Shown: positions 1-12,379 of the stretch, in pieces
Position numbering within the stretch: position 1 is the first letter of the stretch
Layout of the letters: every line of letters starts with the position of its first letter
Assembly: GCF_028476545.1 (NCBI RefSeq)
Contig: NW_026731907.1
Location: 156,515 to 220,514 of the forward strand
Source of the DNA: Physella acuta
Lineage: Eukaryota > Mollusca > Gastropoda > Physidae
Direction of reading: 5' to 3'
Length of the DNA: 64,000 nucleotides
Translations under genes and position numbers: made by a program
The notes under the pieces: model-generated
Databases searched by the model: none
Told to the model about the DNA's origin: nothing
What the model saw: the letters and a program-made list of their open reading frames with translations, nothing else

Positions 1-294
1 TGTTTTTCTTTGGTTAGAGTTTAGACACAATTATTCACATCAGTTTGAAAAAAAATAGTGCTAACAACCTAATTCCTGACCTCAATTTGCTAAAGGCTCG
101 TTAAATCAGGATGTAAATGACACGTACGAGAAAAGAACACTTAATCAGATTGTCATCTGTTGCCTTACTTAATACTATAAGTTAATGAAAAAACTTCATG
201 CTAGTCAACTGGTTTGGCTGTTCAAGGGAAGAAACCATCTAGAATGTTCTTCTCTTTACAGCCCAGACCCCAGCCTATCTGACATCCATCTACA

Positions 295-373
295 ATGGAC
301 TACTTCACATGGTGGCTAACTATTTCTGTCTGTTTATTTTTGTTCAACTGCTCATACGCTGATGATACATCGG
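295..373 (+). CDS. FReD gene exon 1: start codon and signal peptide
   Basis: ATG at 295 opens MDYFTWWLTISVCLFLFN, a hydrophobic signal peptide, followed by CSYADDTSG with a likely cleavage after the YA pair. The donor is G|gtgaga at 374. A possible upstream acceptor (ctctttacag) ends near 260, so a separate 5' untranslated exon may lie before the window. Confidence 0.75.
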
Positions 374-1040
374 GTGAGACTTTATATTTTAATATCTTGT
401 ATATTTTTTTTTACAAATTACAGCATAAATTATTTTTCACTGTAGAAAGTCCATAAACTAACAAAAGTGCAACATTTGTTATAAAAAGAAAAGTTAATGT
501 TGTAATGCTTCGTTATATACGTTTTAGATAATAGTATTTATGTTCAAAATGTATATTCGAAGCAAATCTTCAATTAATTAAAATTGTGAATGATAAAATA
601 ATGTATTACTTAGGACAGTTATATGTGCTAATACAAGCAGTTGGTGGGTATGATTGTGCTCTATGTGTGGCTTTATTTGTATGTGCTTATGTTTATGCGA
701 ATTACGTGCAAATTTAGCTGAAAGCATATCGAAACTTAAAACAATTCCACATTATAAATAAGATAAAAACATAAACAGATATCACATTACATTCTCGACC
801 ACCTAATTATATTGTTTATTCTTTTGTTCACTAACCTCGTGTTTACCTATATTGAATGTATGATAAGAGAACAAATACACCAAGAAAGCTGGGACAGGTC
901 GCTGCAAAAACAGACCTCAAAAATGTAGATCAACATTTGGTCAAGTCAGTCGTTTTTTTTTATCAATTGCATTATTGACATTTTCATTACTAAACAAAAT
1001 CAGTTTCATTAATTGATAAAGCTCAGAACTGAAGTTCTAT

Positions 1041-1124
<84 letters not shown>

Positions 1125-2403
1125 TGATGATTTATGAACTGCACGATTAAGCAAACGCCAAAATGTGAAAAACGCGCCATGATTGCCTGCTTGAAAGACA
1201 GAGCAGTGTTTGAATCTCTGGATAGTAGACTTGTTCTTTGTGACACTAAATCTGACGGAGGTGGTTGGATTCTTATCCAGGTTAGTTATTCAAACACTTA
1301 ATTGAAAACAATTGGTAAATTCTGAGTTCTTTGTGATAGTAAAACTGACAAAGTTGGTTGCATTATTATCCAGCCTAGTTATTCTTTAAATGTTTGTAAG
1401 AGGCTCTAGGTTCCTTTCTTAATTTACCTTTCAAGTTTCACCAGTCTAAAAATGTGCCTAAGTTTAATTTCAACCTTTGACACAATAATAAAAATCTAGC
1501 CGAAAAATTAATAGAAGTTAGATAATCTGGTTGTTGTCAAATATATTTCCAGCGAAATATGATTGGTGATGTGACCTTTAATAAAACCTGGGAAGAATTT
1601 CGCGATGGGTTCGGTTCTCTTGATGGTGACTTTTGGCTTGGGAATGATATGATAAGTAAACTGACAGCTGAGGTAAATAATTTAAAAATTTTTTTTGATA
1701 AATTTGTTATTGGAGAGTGTGTGAGAAGGAGAAAATTAGTGTGTGTGTGTGAGAGAGAGATGGGTTTGTGTGTGGGTTAGAGTGAGAGGAGTGTGTATCA
1801 GAGGCAGATAACGTGTGTGTGTGTGTGTGTGTGTGTGAGGGCGGAGAAAATAAAGTGTGAAAGCTTGCAAGAAATTTCTAGTTTATAATTTTCTATTTTA
1901 TATCATTGTGTTACTTGCAGTAACTAACTATTGAAGTTGAATTCTTGATTTGGGAGAGTGCAGCAGTTAACTAATCACTTGTTAACAGTTGTTTTAATTA
2001 TATGATAATATAACAGGGTTATACAGATTTGAGGATTGACATGAAATGGAAGGGACAAAACAAATACTTTACATACAAGAACTTTACGGTGCAAGGCGAA
2101 GCAGATCTCTATCGAATGTCCTACACTGCCGGCAGCATACGAGGCTCTACCGATGATGATCACTTTAGAACCAGCAATGGAGAACAGTTCACAACTTTCG
2201 ATCATGGGCCCAGCTATGGTTGTAGACCTTATGGTTATACCGGTTGGTGGTGGACTGACAATGGAGTTAACTGTGGATTTACAAACTTGAACGGAAAGCG
2301 GGGAAGTAAAGGTTTTGTTCTGGGTATCTATTGGTACTATTACACTGGTGCTAATGACTCCCTCGATTCTGCTGAGATGAAACTCCGAAAACCAAATCCC
2401 TAG
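295..2403 (+). CDS. Secreted fibrinogen-related protein (FReD lectin), spliced
   Basis: Recognised exons are 295-373 (ATG and signal peptide), about 1152-1280, 1553-1672 and 2017-2403 (stop TAG at 2401). The fibrinogen C-terminal domain is seen as VLCDTKSDGGGWILIQ, then RNMIGDVTFNKTWEEF and GSLDGDFWLGND, then a last exon with the conserved W/Y-rich core and NCGFTNLNG near the end. The joints 1280/1553 and 1672/2017 are canonical and in phase 0. Exon 1 ends in phase 1 (TCG G|gtgag), which does not fit a phase-0 start at 1152, so at least one exon between 374 and 1151 is probably missing from this model, or the start of the second exon is different. Proteins with this domain are secreted or membrane lectins, in molluscs often linked to immunity. 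The usual CHxSN-type motif is replaced by CGFTNLNG. The ligand cannot be told. Confidence 0.85.
1152..1280 (+). CDS. FReD gene exon, start of fibrinogen domain
   Basis: Reads QTPKCEKRAMIACLKDRAVF and on through VLCDTKSDGGGWILIQ to the donor CAG|gttagt. The family signature DGGGW is intact. The 5' limit is uncertain: the only nearby acceptor is attaag at 1151, just after a (TA)n tract. Confidence 0.8.
1321..1372 (+). pseudogene. Partial duplicate of an FReD exon 3' end
   Basis: About 50 bases inside the intron repeat the end of exon 1152-1280 in a decayed form (CDSKTDKVGCIIIQ, then cctagtt in place of gttagtt). The donor GT is gone, so it is not usable as an exon end. Confidence 0.7.
1553..1672 (+). 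CDS. FReD gene exon, central fibrinogen domain
   Basis: Forty codons, phase 0 at both ends, acceptor atttccag and donor GAG|gtaaat. It carries the TWEEFRDGFGSLDGDFWLGND block typical of ficolin and tenascin-type fibrinogen domains. Confidence 0.92.
2017..2403 (+). CDS. FReD gene last coding exon
   Basis: Begins GYTDLRIDMKWKG after acceptor aacag and ends with AEMKLRKPNP and TAG. It holds the ligand- and calcium-binding half of the domain, including the DDDHFRTSNGEQFTTFD stretch, two Cys and the Trp run GWWW. The 3' UTR continues to a poly(A) signal near 2850. Confidence 0.92.
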   Translation, partial: GYTDLRIDMKWKGQNKYFTYKNFTVQGEADLYRMSYTAGSIRGSTDDDHFRTSNGEQFTTFDHGPSYGCRPYGYTGWWWTDNGVNCGFTNLNGKRGSKGFVLGIYWYYYTGANDSLDSAEMKLRKPNP

Positions 2404-2848
2404 TCATTATCATGGCTCCCGGTCAATTAACCACCTGGTCATATATCACCCGCACTTTAACACTCGCTACTAACCCTCTGGACAAGAAACCCAAATATTG
2501 TTTATACTAAGGACAAAATAACATCTTAGTAACTTTTTTGTCTATATCTTAACACTTTCTAATTTCTATCTAGAAGAAAACTACAAAAAGGATGTGAGCA
2601 TAGCTAAAGCACAACAACTTCAATAGAACGTTTCTTAATGTAAAGCAGTAAAAGTCAAAGGCTGCAACAATGTGCAATATATTGTTTAACATAAGAAAAT
2701 ATGAATACGTTCGATTTTGTTTATGTATTCATTCAGAGCATGTGGGGAAATGTGTGAGGTAATGTGTGGGGTTATAAGCCGAGGTGGACATTGATCGAAC
2801 AACCACTTTGTTGACTTGAGATTTTTGCCACCTTTGTGACATCAATAC

Positions 2849-2854
2849 AATAAA
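2849..2854 (+). terminator. Poly(A) signal of the FReD gene
   Basis: AATAAA about 450 bases after the stop codon. The same context (atcaatAAAA) recurs near 9899 in the broken gene copy, which supports this as the end of the shared 3' UTR. Confidence 0.6.
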
Positions 2855-2899
2855 GCTGACCAGATAAATGAAAGTGTTATGTTTTATCGTTGTGTGATA

Positions 2900-3800
2900 A
2901 GTTAGCTGTTTTGGTCGTTGTGTGAAATGTACTTTAAAATTTTAACATTTTAAGATTTAAATTAAACCTGAGTTGATGTGTGTGGAAGTAGATGTAAATA
3001 GACCAATCAAAATGCAAATTGTACTAATATTGTTTTTACAAACAGTACAGCGTTCAATCCTAATCATGAAAGTGACATCAAACTTTACACAAAATTTTCT
3101 GGCCAAATTAAGCTTCGGTGGTATTGATATAAAGTCGCTTACATAATTTATTACTGCATTAGAATCACGCAATATTAAACAAGTATACTTCATTTATGCA
3201 GCCCATCAAGTATTTTAGAGTAAGTTATTGAAAATAATTTAATGGCTAAGAGGTCCCTCAATACAACATCAACATTTAAGAAGAAATAGGGGCAAAAGGC
3301 AGTAATATAAAGTCAATTAAGTTGCAAATCTTCTCCGTTGTTTCCATCCTTTAGTTTTTGAAATATTTATAAGATAAAGTAGTTTTAGATAGTAGTGTAA
3401 AAAATTCCCGTTTGCATTACAAATGTTGTACCTGTAGTGTGGGATTGAAGCATCCATTACATTAAAGACGGTGATTGGGAGGAGTTGATAGACATATAAT
3501 CGTATAACAAGGTAAAGTGCTGTTTCAACATATTCAATTTTACAACCAAAACCAAAACAGATATGACCTGATGAATAACGTCAATTATTTAATCCCCACT
3601 TCCACTTCACCTGACCACTACCAGTTTAATCAAACCAATCAGACCTTGCCACGATTTTAATTTAATATGGATCTCTAGTTGTTGTGGATATTATAGTCGA
3701 GCAGGGTAAAATTAGTTCAACTCATACCTTCGAACATCCATAAAACAATTTTACCACTATTTTCTGTTTTGTTTTTCTGTCTACATTTAAACCAATAATT
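2900..3800. other. AT-rich stretch with no recognised gene
   Basis: No exon, repeat array or mobile element was recognised here. The short open frames lack homology and codon structure. Confidence 0.5.
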
Positions 3801-3806
3801 TATTTA

Positions 3807-4445
3807 ATAACTAACAAATACAACGCAAATATCACTTATACAATTACAGTCAATCCGCCTTTTGAGGTGATAGCCTATTTAATTGAATATACCTCCTCAT
3901 CCTTAATGTCTATTTCCTAAGGGGAATTTGCAACCAGGTTAATCTGTTATATTTTAACCTGACTAGGGCTACTGTAAAAATCTAATGTACGTTCTGTACT
4001 CCTCTATGCTGTAGAGTCATGGAAACTAAACAAGAAAGGAGAGAGCCAACTCGGAGGCTTTGAAAGAAGATCCCGACAACGTTCGAATGAGGATATGGAG
4101 ATGACTGGGTCATGTCCTACGCATGAGCAAAAGAAGAGTCCCCAACATGGCTCTGAAGTGGAAAGCGAAAGACCACTGGGGACATGGAGGAGAGAGATGG
4201 AAGAAGAAGTGCAGGCTACTGGCAAGACTTGGCATGAATTGAAGTGGCTCGCCCAAGACAGAGTGGAATAGCGGAGATTTGTTGCTGCCCTACACTCCAC
4301 AGGGAGTGATGAGGATTAAGGATTTATTTAGGTAACTAACAAATAAAACGTAAACAGCACTAATGTAATTACAGTCAATCCGCCTTTTGAGATGTTAGCC
4401 TATTTAATTGAATATACCTGATCATCCCTAATAGCTATTTCTTCC
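3807..4445 (+). repeat. Direct repeats of about 110 bp flanking a LINE remnant
   Basis: The block containing cagtcaatccgccttttgag and gcctatttaattgaatatac occurs at about 3807-3925 and again at about 4336-4445, with the LINE remnant 4016-4325 between. The copies are diverged by substitutions. They are too long for a target-site duplication and suggest a segmental duplication or two copies of one repeat. Confidence 0.65.
4016..4325 (+). mobile_element. Non-LTR retrotransposon (LINE) 3' coding remnant
   Basis: The + strand reads WRWLGHVLRMSKRRVPNMAL, then a Lys/Arg/Trp-rich stretch, then RLAQDR and a CSTGSDED-like end across shifted frames. This matches the conserved C-terminal tail of endonuclease/reverse-transcriptase LINEs. 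Frame changes show that it is decayed. The exact clade is not certain. Confidence 0.7.
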
Positions 4446-5797
4446 TTTCCCCCTTTACTCAGTACGTGAAGATTTATACAAAATAAGAGGTCGATGCTTT
4501 ATTTAGATTTAATATAAAACACCTTTACAAGGCTTTTAAGAACGTAAATTTTGATCAGCACTTATACTTCCTTAGCTTTGTAAAATATATGGTACAGACT
4601 TATTTAACACCTTGATATATTCCTGTATGTTAAGAATTAAGCTTTTTAGACTTCTTTTTCCTGCAGTGTGAGCGAAGTGGTGGACTGCATGGTGAAGGGG
4701 GGAGAAGGTGGCGGGGGCTTCTTTTTGGTATATAGGATGAGGGAGGAGTTGCGGATAGGGATGAAACGGGGATTTTTTTATTTTGAAGACATCAATACAC
4801 TCAGGCTGAACGTTGAAAAATACCACTCCCCTCCGTCGTCCCATCATATAACACGGTTTGACTTTTCCACAATAGAACCCACCCCCTTCCCTCGTCACCC
4901 ATGTATAGTTTCTTTTAAAAATCTTAAAACTGATTTGTACTACACTCAGTTAGGTTTCACGGCATAAAGAAATTGAAACATAATAGACAATAACTACTTT
5001 TCGTCTATTAATTGACAATGAGAATAAATAAACCTGTCCATATTATATTCAAATAATTTACATTTAAAATGAAACGCGTTGACTGCTTCGAGACTTAAAA
5101 TACTGCTGTGTTTATTTACGAATCTACTGTACTGCATAATTCCTGATCGCGCGATCTTAGGTGATGACCCAGTTAAATAATTTCTGCCTTCGATTGACTT
5201 CAGTTATTCAGTTATACCGTGGGGTCGTGGTAAACTCATGCCACGTACCCAAACTTCCCACCCTGCCCGACACACACAAACGTGAGTTCTCCGCATTAGT
5301 TTTAGTGTTGCATGTAGCTTTAAATATTTGTTATTCATAATCAACCAAAACCTGATATTAAGCGCCATACATTTGGTGTTAGGCAATAAAAAATAAACTA
5401 AGCAGCCATGTTTCCGACCTTCTTTTAGTTCTGCTTTTTTTTTCGTTATTGCGATCTATTTGTTTTTTAACCGTTGTTACCCACCAAGTTTATTTAGTAA
5501 AGCCACATTATTTTATCCCAATCCACCCAGTCCCTCATTGGTACTGTGCAGTCGAGATAGACACATGAACTGCTATCCCTCGCAAACGTTATCTATATTA
5601 CAAGCATGTGAAATATGGCATGCTTTAAGGTAGAAGAGGATGAACGCGTAAAACTTTGGGGAGGTGGGTGTTAAGGTGGATTTAAGCTTGGGCAAAACCT
5701 GACCAAAACCAATTTGATCAAACTAATCAGATCCTGCCACAATTTTTATTTAATATCGATCTCTAGTTGTTGTGCATAATAGGTCGATGCTCTAGAT

Positions 5798-6451
5798 CAG
5801 GGGTTCCCAACCTTTTTTTACTCTAGAGCACATTCTAAAATATCGGTAGGGTGGCGGGCACCACCTATTTTAAATCGACAAACTCCTTCCAGAGGCGTAG
5901 CGATCCTCCTCACGCCCGGGGACAAAACTTTCGATTTGCACCCCCCCCCCACCCTCAAACTTTCGATTTGCACCCCCCCCCCCACCCTCAAACTTTCGAT
6001 TTGCACCCCCCCCCACCCTCAAACTTTCGATTTGCACCCCCCCCCCCCCACCCTCAAACTTTCGATTTGCACCCCCCCCCCACCCTCAAACTTTCGATTT
6101 GCACCCCCCCCCCCCACCCTCAAACTTTCGATTTGCACCCCCCCCCACCCTCAAACTTTCGATTTGCAACCCCCCCCCCCCCCACCCTCAAACTTTCGAT
6201 TTGCACCCCCCCCCCACCCTCAAACTTTCGATTTGCACCCCCCCCCACCCTCAAACTTTCGATTTGCACCCTCTCAAACTTTCGATTTGCCACCCCCCCC
6301 CCCCTCTCAAACTTTCAATTGCCATCCCCTTCAACATTTCAATAATGTTTATGAACAAAAATTCTGTCTCTGTCGAATAGTGAGCGGCGGGCACATACGA
6401 ATCGTTCGGCGGGCGCCATGGCGCCCGCGGGCAAGGAGTTGAGAACCCCTA
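5798..6451. mobile_element. hAT-like MITE with CAGGGGTTCCCAACC end
   Basis: Starts CAGGGGTTCCCAACC, ends GTTGAGAACCCCTA and is flanked by the perfect 8-bp duplication ctctagat (5790-5797 and 6452-6459), diagnostic of the hAT superfamily. It has no transposase. The middle (5935-6320) is an array of about 13 C-rich units. Confidence 0.88.
5935..6320. repeat. C-rich minisatellite inside the hAT element
   Basis: Units of about 28-33 bp made of ctcaaactttcgatttgca followed by a run of 8-14 C. The same unit in reverse orientation is found singly in the elements at 13959, 20337 and 20950, so the array was built from another MITE family nested here (gaggcgtagcgatcc at 5893). Confidence 0.9.
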
Positions 6452-6459
6452 CTCTAGAT

Positions 6460-7900
6460 AGATTAAATATAGAACACCTTAACCATGCTTTTAAGAAGGT
6501 AAATTTTGTTCAGCACATATATTTCCGAGGCCATTATGTCTTCAAGAACGGACAGCTTGTTCGGAAAAAATACATCCATAGCTTAGTTACGACTATGGTA
6601 CATCGATAAACCGATTACGAATATCTATTATCTTTTTTTTTTCATTTTAATTTAGGCCCTGTTGTACATTTAATTATACCAAGTATTTATCTTAACTAAA
6701 AACCATAACGCAAACTGTACTAATGTAATGTAAAATTTGTAGAACTTCGTGTATACAGATAATATGCATTTTTGCGAGCTGATGATTTCTTTTCCTATAA
6801 TTGAAAGGGACATTGCTGTATCTACATAAAGTGGTACATCTCAGTTTTAAGATGTTTTTATTAAATTTGCTTGATTAAATTTCTAAAATATTTTTAAACT
6901 TTTTCTGTGACTTTATTGTTGTGACTATTTTTCCTTTGTGACTTTTTTTCTGTGTCTTTTTTTCCTAGCGAAACCTGACTTTTTCTTGGGGTTTTTCTGT
7001 GAGTTTTTTTTTTTCGTTCACTGATTTTTTCGGTATTGCTTTGATACTAATATAGTTTTATGTTTTACATAGACCTAATATTTTTTAAAAATATCTCTAA
7101 ATGTTTGTTACAGCTTATTTGATTATTTTGAGTGTAAAGAGCATGGTTTTGTTTTACAGCTTTACACACAAACAAATTAAATGTTGGGGTAGCAAATACG
7201 TTTCACGGTTTGAAGCAACATGAAAAAAAATCAATATTACTTTATAGCTTATATATTAATCGATGTTTTCAATTCATGCTTCTCTTAGGTGTATACCCAG
7301 TGCTTCATTAACCCGATGCAATGGTATTGTTTTTAAAAACATAAACACCGTCCTCTTAACTGTACTTTATACATGCAGAATACGAGTCGTATGTACAAAT
7401 ATATAAGCAATTATTAAATGTTAAATGTTAAATTCAGCATGTTGTCGTCCACGTAAAAACAAAAAAGCCCCCCCCCCCCCCCACACACAATAACTCCACA
7501 CATGTCCGCAAAAATAGATTTTTTTTCAGACAATCACACTCCCCTTCCTTGGGGATGTCATAAATGTATGATTCCTAAAGATAAAATAGTTGGAACTGTT
7601 GTGTTTCTTTGAGATACGTTTGGCTCTACAGGGATAGATATTAAAAGAAATATTATCCCACAACAACATTCAAATGTTCAATTAGTTTCACCGATATTTT
7701 GTCTAATCGATATCTGTTAAAAACGATCTGATGTTAGATTGACCTGACCAACATTAATTTAAAGAATAAAATGAGATCTCACCACGTCTGCACAGTTCAG
7801 TCGATAATTGAATGTAGGATTAGTGGGATGAAAGATTAAAATATATATTTTGGTAATCATTAAAATACACCTTAGCATTATACTAACCAACAAGCTCACA
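6460..7900. other. AT-rich stretch with no recognised gene
   Basis: Contains T-rich runs (6880-7030) and a C run at 7467, but no exon, array or element that can be named. Confidence 0.5.
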
Positions 7901-7904
7901 TTAC

Positions 7905-8115
7905 ACTAATCTTCGACCCCAAATTACACTAACCTTTACCCTAACATTACACTAACCCTAACATTACACTAACCTTAAACCTAACATTACACTAACCTTA
8001 ACCCTAACATTACACTAACCTTAACCCTAACATTACACTAACCTTAACCCTAACATTACAATAACCTTCACCCCCACATTACACTAACCTTAACCCTAAC
8101 ATTAAACTAACCCTC
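7905..8115. repeat. Telomere-like interstitial repeat
   Basis: About nine copies of a unit near 23 bp, cattacactaaccttaaccc. It contains CCCTAA words but is not a perfect telomeric hexamer array. Confidence 0.85.
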
Positions 8116-8559
8116 ATTATAAAATTACACTAACCTTGAACCTCACATCATAGAAATTAAAACTTGCTTACTGCAGCAACTCTAAAATTCAGGGTCAGTT
8201 ACTGTTAAAATATAATATACATTCTTGGGCAAGAAACTGGTCAAAAAATTAAAAGTATCTTTACCATCGGCCAAAGTTGAATCTAATCAAGCACATTTCT
8301 TAAAAAGATTTGTCCAATCAAAATTAATGTTCGACAATGGACTCTTCCCAAATTGTGTATTAGTTAATTTGTGATATGCGGTATCATTTTAGGATAAGTA
8401 ATACAATTCATGTTTTTCTTTGGTTAGAGTTTGGGATAGGGATACGATTACTGACATCAGTTTCATGATCACTTTTCTTACAACAATGGAAAACCGTTCT
8501 CAACTTTCGACCGTGTACCCGTCAATATGTGTCAGGGTAGTTTTGGTAGTCTTCTTTCT

Positions 8560-8938
8560 TCTTCTTCTTCGTTCTTAATTATTAGTGTTGAAGGGGATCG
8601 AGATTTATCTGCCAGTGGGTTTGAACTCGAGACTTTGTTCGAATTATCAACCATGAGCTTTTTGCCGACTCGACCACGCCTCCAACACAATTAAGCGTTA
8701 CGTGTCAACTGGTTATGCGCCATTGAGGCCATTGATTCCGATTTCAGACTGCTTTTCTTTTTGGATTTGCTTCCATAGCCTTTGTCCAACCAAGAACAAT
8801 CTACAAGGCAGCAGTTAACTTTGGAGTTGTCTCTCCTAGAAGAGTGTCCCCAGCTAACGAGCCTCATCTGCCCGAGGGTTCGAACTCGAGACTTTTCGGT
8901 TTAGCAACCATGAGCTTTACCGACTCGACCACGCCGAG
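8560..8938 (-). mobile_element. tRNA-derived SINE, family A, inside the FReD copy
   Basis: Read on the - strand it has a tRNA-like head with a degenerate B box (ggttcgaac-type), the body seen in the 52.3 kb copy (gttagctggggacac, caaaggctatgg, aaagcaggctg) and a (GAA)n tail, visible here as cttcttcttcttcg at 8560-8575. Part of the body is repeated, probably two insertions or a duplication. Confidence 0.8.
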
Positions 8939-9164
8939 TAAAGGTTGGTGGTGGCCCACCGATGGCAGCTGTGGATTTACAAACTTGAATGGAATCCGGG
9001 GAAGTAACGGTTTCGTTATGGGTATCTACTGGTACGTGTTCACTCGTGCCCATGACTCCCTCGATTCTGTTGAGATGAAACTCCGAAAACCAAATCCCTA
9101 GTCATCATTATGGCTCCCAGGTCAATTAACCACCTGGTCATATATCACCCGCACTTTAACACTC

Positions 9165-9560
9165 GCTACTAACCCTCTGGACAAGAAACCCCAAATACTG
9201 TTTTAATTAAGGACAAATTAGATTTTATCGAGGGAACATCTTAGTAACTTTTATTGTCTATATCTTAACATTTTCTAATTTCTACCTGCACTTTAACACT
9301 CGCTACTAACCCTCTGGACAAGAAACCCCAAATACTGTTTTAATTAAGGACAAATTAAATTTTATCGAGGGAACATCTTAGTAACTTTTATTGTCTATAT
9401 CTTAACATTTTCTAATTTCTACCTGCACTTTAAAACTCGCTACTAACGCTCTGGACAAGAAACCCCAAATACTGTTTTAATTAAGGACAAATTAAATTTT
9501 AACGAGGGAACATCTTAGTAATTAAATTGTCTATATCTTAACACTTTCTTATTTCTATCT
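9165..9560 (+). repeat. Three tandem copies of FReD 3' UTR segment
   Basis: A unit of about 130 bp beginning gcactttaacactcgctact is present three times in a row here, but once after the intact gene (2450-2570). It was amplified after the partial gene duplication. Confidence 0.9.
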
Positions 9561-9704
9561 AGAAGAAAACTATAGTCAGGAAGTTAACAACAACAACTTC
9601 AATAGAACACTTCTTAATGTAAAGTAGTAAAAGTCAAAGGCTGCAACACTGGGCAATATAATGTTTTACAACAGAAAATATGTTTACGTTAGATTTTTTA
9701 TACA

Positions 9705-9855
9705 TCTTCATTCAGAGCATGTGGGGTCATATGTGGGGTCATGTGTGGGGTCATGTGTGGGGTTATGTCAGTAGTCATATGTGGGGTCATGTGTGGGGTT
9801 ATATCAGGGGTCATGTGTGGGGTCATGTGTGGGGTCATGTGTGGGGTTATAAGCC
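9705..9855 (+). repeat. 12-bp minisatellite ggggtcatgtgt
   Basis: Roughly a dozen copies of tgtggggtcatg and variants. The parent locus at 2740-2785 has only two or three, so the array expanded in the pseudogene's 3' UTR. Confidence 0.9.
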
Positions 9856-9958
9856 CAGGTCGGCATTGATCGGACAACCATTTTTTGACTTGAGACATCA
9901 ATAAAACTGATCAGATAAATTAAAGTGTTTTGTTCTATTGTCTCTTAATAGGTTAGCT

Positions 9959-10052
9959 ATAGGGCTGGTGCGTAGATCACCAACCAGTTCTACGGCTCAA
10001 TAAAACCTGCATGAGCCATAGAACTGGTTAGCGACCTACTTACTAGCCCTAT
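9959..10052. mobile_element. Short palindromic MITE, copy 1
   Basis: A nearly full-length inverted repeat: atagggctggtgcgtagatc and ggttagcgacctacttacta pair across a short centre. A second, better preserved copy lies at 34912-35009. It has no coding capacity and the superfamily is not determined. Confidence 0.75.
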
Positions 10053-10059
10053 TGTGGCT

Positions 10060-11170
10060 CGTAGTGTCAGTCTCAGAGCTTCGACGGAGGTCTAAACACA
10101 CACCCGTCTCATATTATTCACGATCGGATTTTGTCAATGAGGACAATGGAACTATTGAGAAGTGTTCAGTGAATGTGTATATGAAACTCTTGGTGCTCGT
10201 TAATGTAAAAAAAAAAGTTATGAACCCCTGCTCTTGTAGAGTGTAGTTGGCAAAAGGGAAAAGCTTATTTGGTTCACTTTTGGTCGTGTCTTTAAAACAA
10301 TTTCGATACTAGTATATTACAGCAAAAATATATATATATATGAATATGATTCTTATCGATATTTTTTAGTATTTTAGCACATCTTTTCAGCATTCGTAAA
10401 TGCCTACCCCCACATATTTTTCAACTCTCCAATATTTTCTTTCTTAAAAACATATCCCCCTGTTAATCCTTTGTCTGTGTATGTCATTTTTATTAAGAAT
10501 CACTTAAGTTGCAGGGCCTGGGTTTTCTTTTATTTTCAAGTCGAACTAATTTGTAAGAAAGATGACGTAAAAGTATAAACGGTGTTACATCAACAGATGA
10601 ACGGTACCACTAACAATCAAGCATTAACATTACCATCAACAAAAGACATCTACATTATCATCGATATTTTAACACTTACACTCCAGTTAACATCTGTTCA
10701 GTAAAGAAACTCTTTATCGGCCCAGATATTTAAGGACTAAAATAATTTAATAAAGAGACAATTATTTACTGTGTTTTTATTGCGTATTGTTTATTGTTGT
10801 ATATTTTTCTTTTTAACTAATTATTTTTTGGTTTGCCCTTAAAGTGTGTTGTTCGGTTTAAGTTGCCTTTTATTTGAATAAATTACTGTATATTTCAAGT
10901 GAAGTCACTATAAGTCCCTGTATTTTTCTGGAAAATTATTTTTTGTTTCGCCTTAAATAAAGTGACATCAATAAGTCCGATTAATTTTAAATTTTTTTAG
11001 AAAAATTAATATATTTGAGCTGAACTTTTATAACTAAAGGGGTATTTCTACAAATGAATATATCAACAAATTAATTGTCGTCTTGAAATACATTTATGTA
11101 CAACATTTGGGGAAAATAGAACATTTTTCTCTACATAGATGCGTATTATTCAGTTCTATACATAGTGCAG
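10060..11170. other. AT-rich stretch with no recognised gene
   Basis: Expected to hold further 3' exons or intron of the fibronectin-repeat gene, whose last recognised exon (11695-11804) ends in phase 2, but none could be recognised. Confidence 0.4.
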
Positions 11171-11245
11171 ATGCTCTCATCTAACAGAACAGACACATAA
11201 GCATAAATATGCAAATGTGTAAACAAACTCGATTTCAAGTATATT

Positions 11246-11351
<106 letters not shown>

Positions 11352-11694
11352 TATGTATGGGATAGAGTGATTAGAAGTGTGATGAGGGAGAAGTAGGACA
11401 ACTCATTATTTCCGTGATTTTGGACCAACATTTCAACGTATCCGCATAAAATATGATGCTATAGGAACAGAGAAGTGCTCAAAAAATAATATGGTATCTT
11501 CCCAATCCTTTGGACAGGGTAACATATCTTTGATCCCTACTGTCCTTTTGTTAGGGTATGTCCTCATGAGTGATTGGGAAAGTATGGGATCGTTCTAGAC
11601 TCACAGAAAAGACATTTTTTTTTGTTAAGGGGTAAAATCGTTGTCCTACCTCCCACCTTCCTCCACTATAATTATGTAACTACGTATAACATAC

Positions 11695-11804
11695 CCGGTC
11701 TTGATCACAACAGTTTTGTTGTCACGTCGAATCACGTGAACCGTTTGATAAGGGTCAATCTGAAGGTCATTGTTTATCTCAAGGCTGTAGATGTTGTCCT
11801 TGAC
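11695..11804 (-). CDS. Fibronectin-repeat gene exon 6
   Basis: Polypyrimidine-rich acceptor ctcccaacttacag and donor GG|gtatgt flank 36 codons, [20 protein letters not shown] to VIKT. Phase 0 at the start matches exon 5. The content looks like extracellular beta strands; no family is named. Confidence 0.6.
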
Positions 11805-12173
11805 CTGTAAGTTGGGAGGGGAGAGAACTAAGATAAAGTAATCTGGTGCGTGACCTAATTTTTTTTTAACCGTCGTCATGGTAATGATGGCCGCCGAAAA
11901 CACTGATACTGAGTTTCCAATTTTTAGAAATATTTCACGGTCATTTCAACAACACATACATTATAATCATTATTTTTGCGTTTCATTCAACGAGATCGAT
12001 CTAGTTTTATCAATGGACGATTAGTGTTAGATGTCAATTTGCCTTTTGTAAAAAAAAAAAAATGGCCAAACAGCTGAGTTTATGAGGTTATAAAAACTTA
12101 AATTACTGTATTAAATACTATTTTGGCAACTCTCACGCTTACTAATTTCATTAATTTAAAACTCATCTGGGTA

Positions 12174-12268
<95 letters not shown>

Positions 12269-12290
12269 CTATCTATATCTATCTATATCT

Positions 12291-12379
<89 letters not shown>

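Larger units (their letters stand above)
8411..9905 (+). pseudogene. Broken partial copy of the FReD gene
   Basis: 8411-8460 matches window positions 1-50. 8480-8530 matches the part of the last FReD exon around 2160-2210. 8943-9101 matches its end (GGSWW-like Trp run, CGFTNLNGIRGSNGF, LRKPNP, TAG), and 9102-9905 matches the 3' UTR. The middle exons are absent and a reverse-strand SINE occupies about 8560-8938. The reading frame of the 3' part is intact, but it cannot encode a full fibrinogen domain. Confidence 0.85.
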
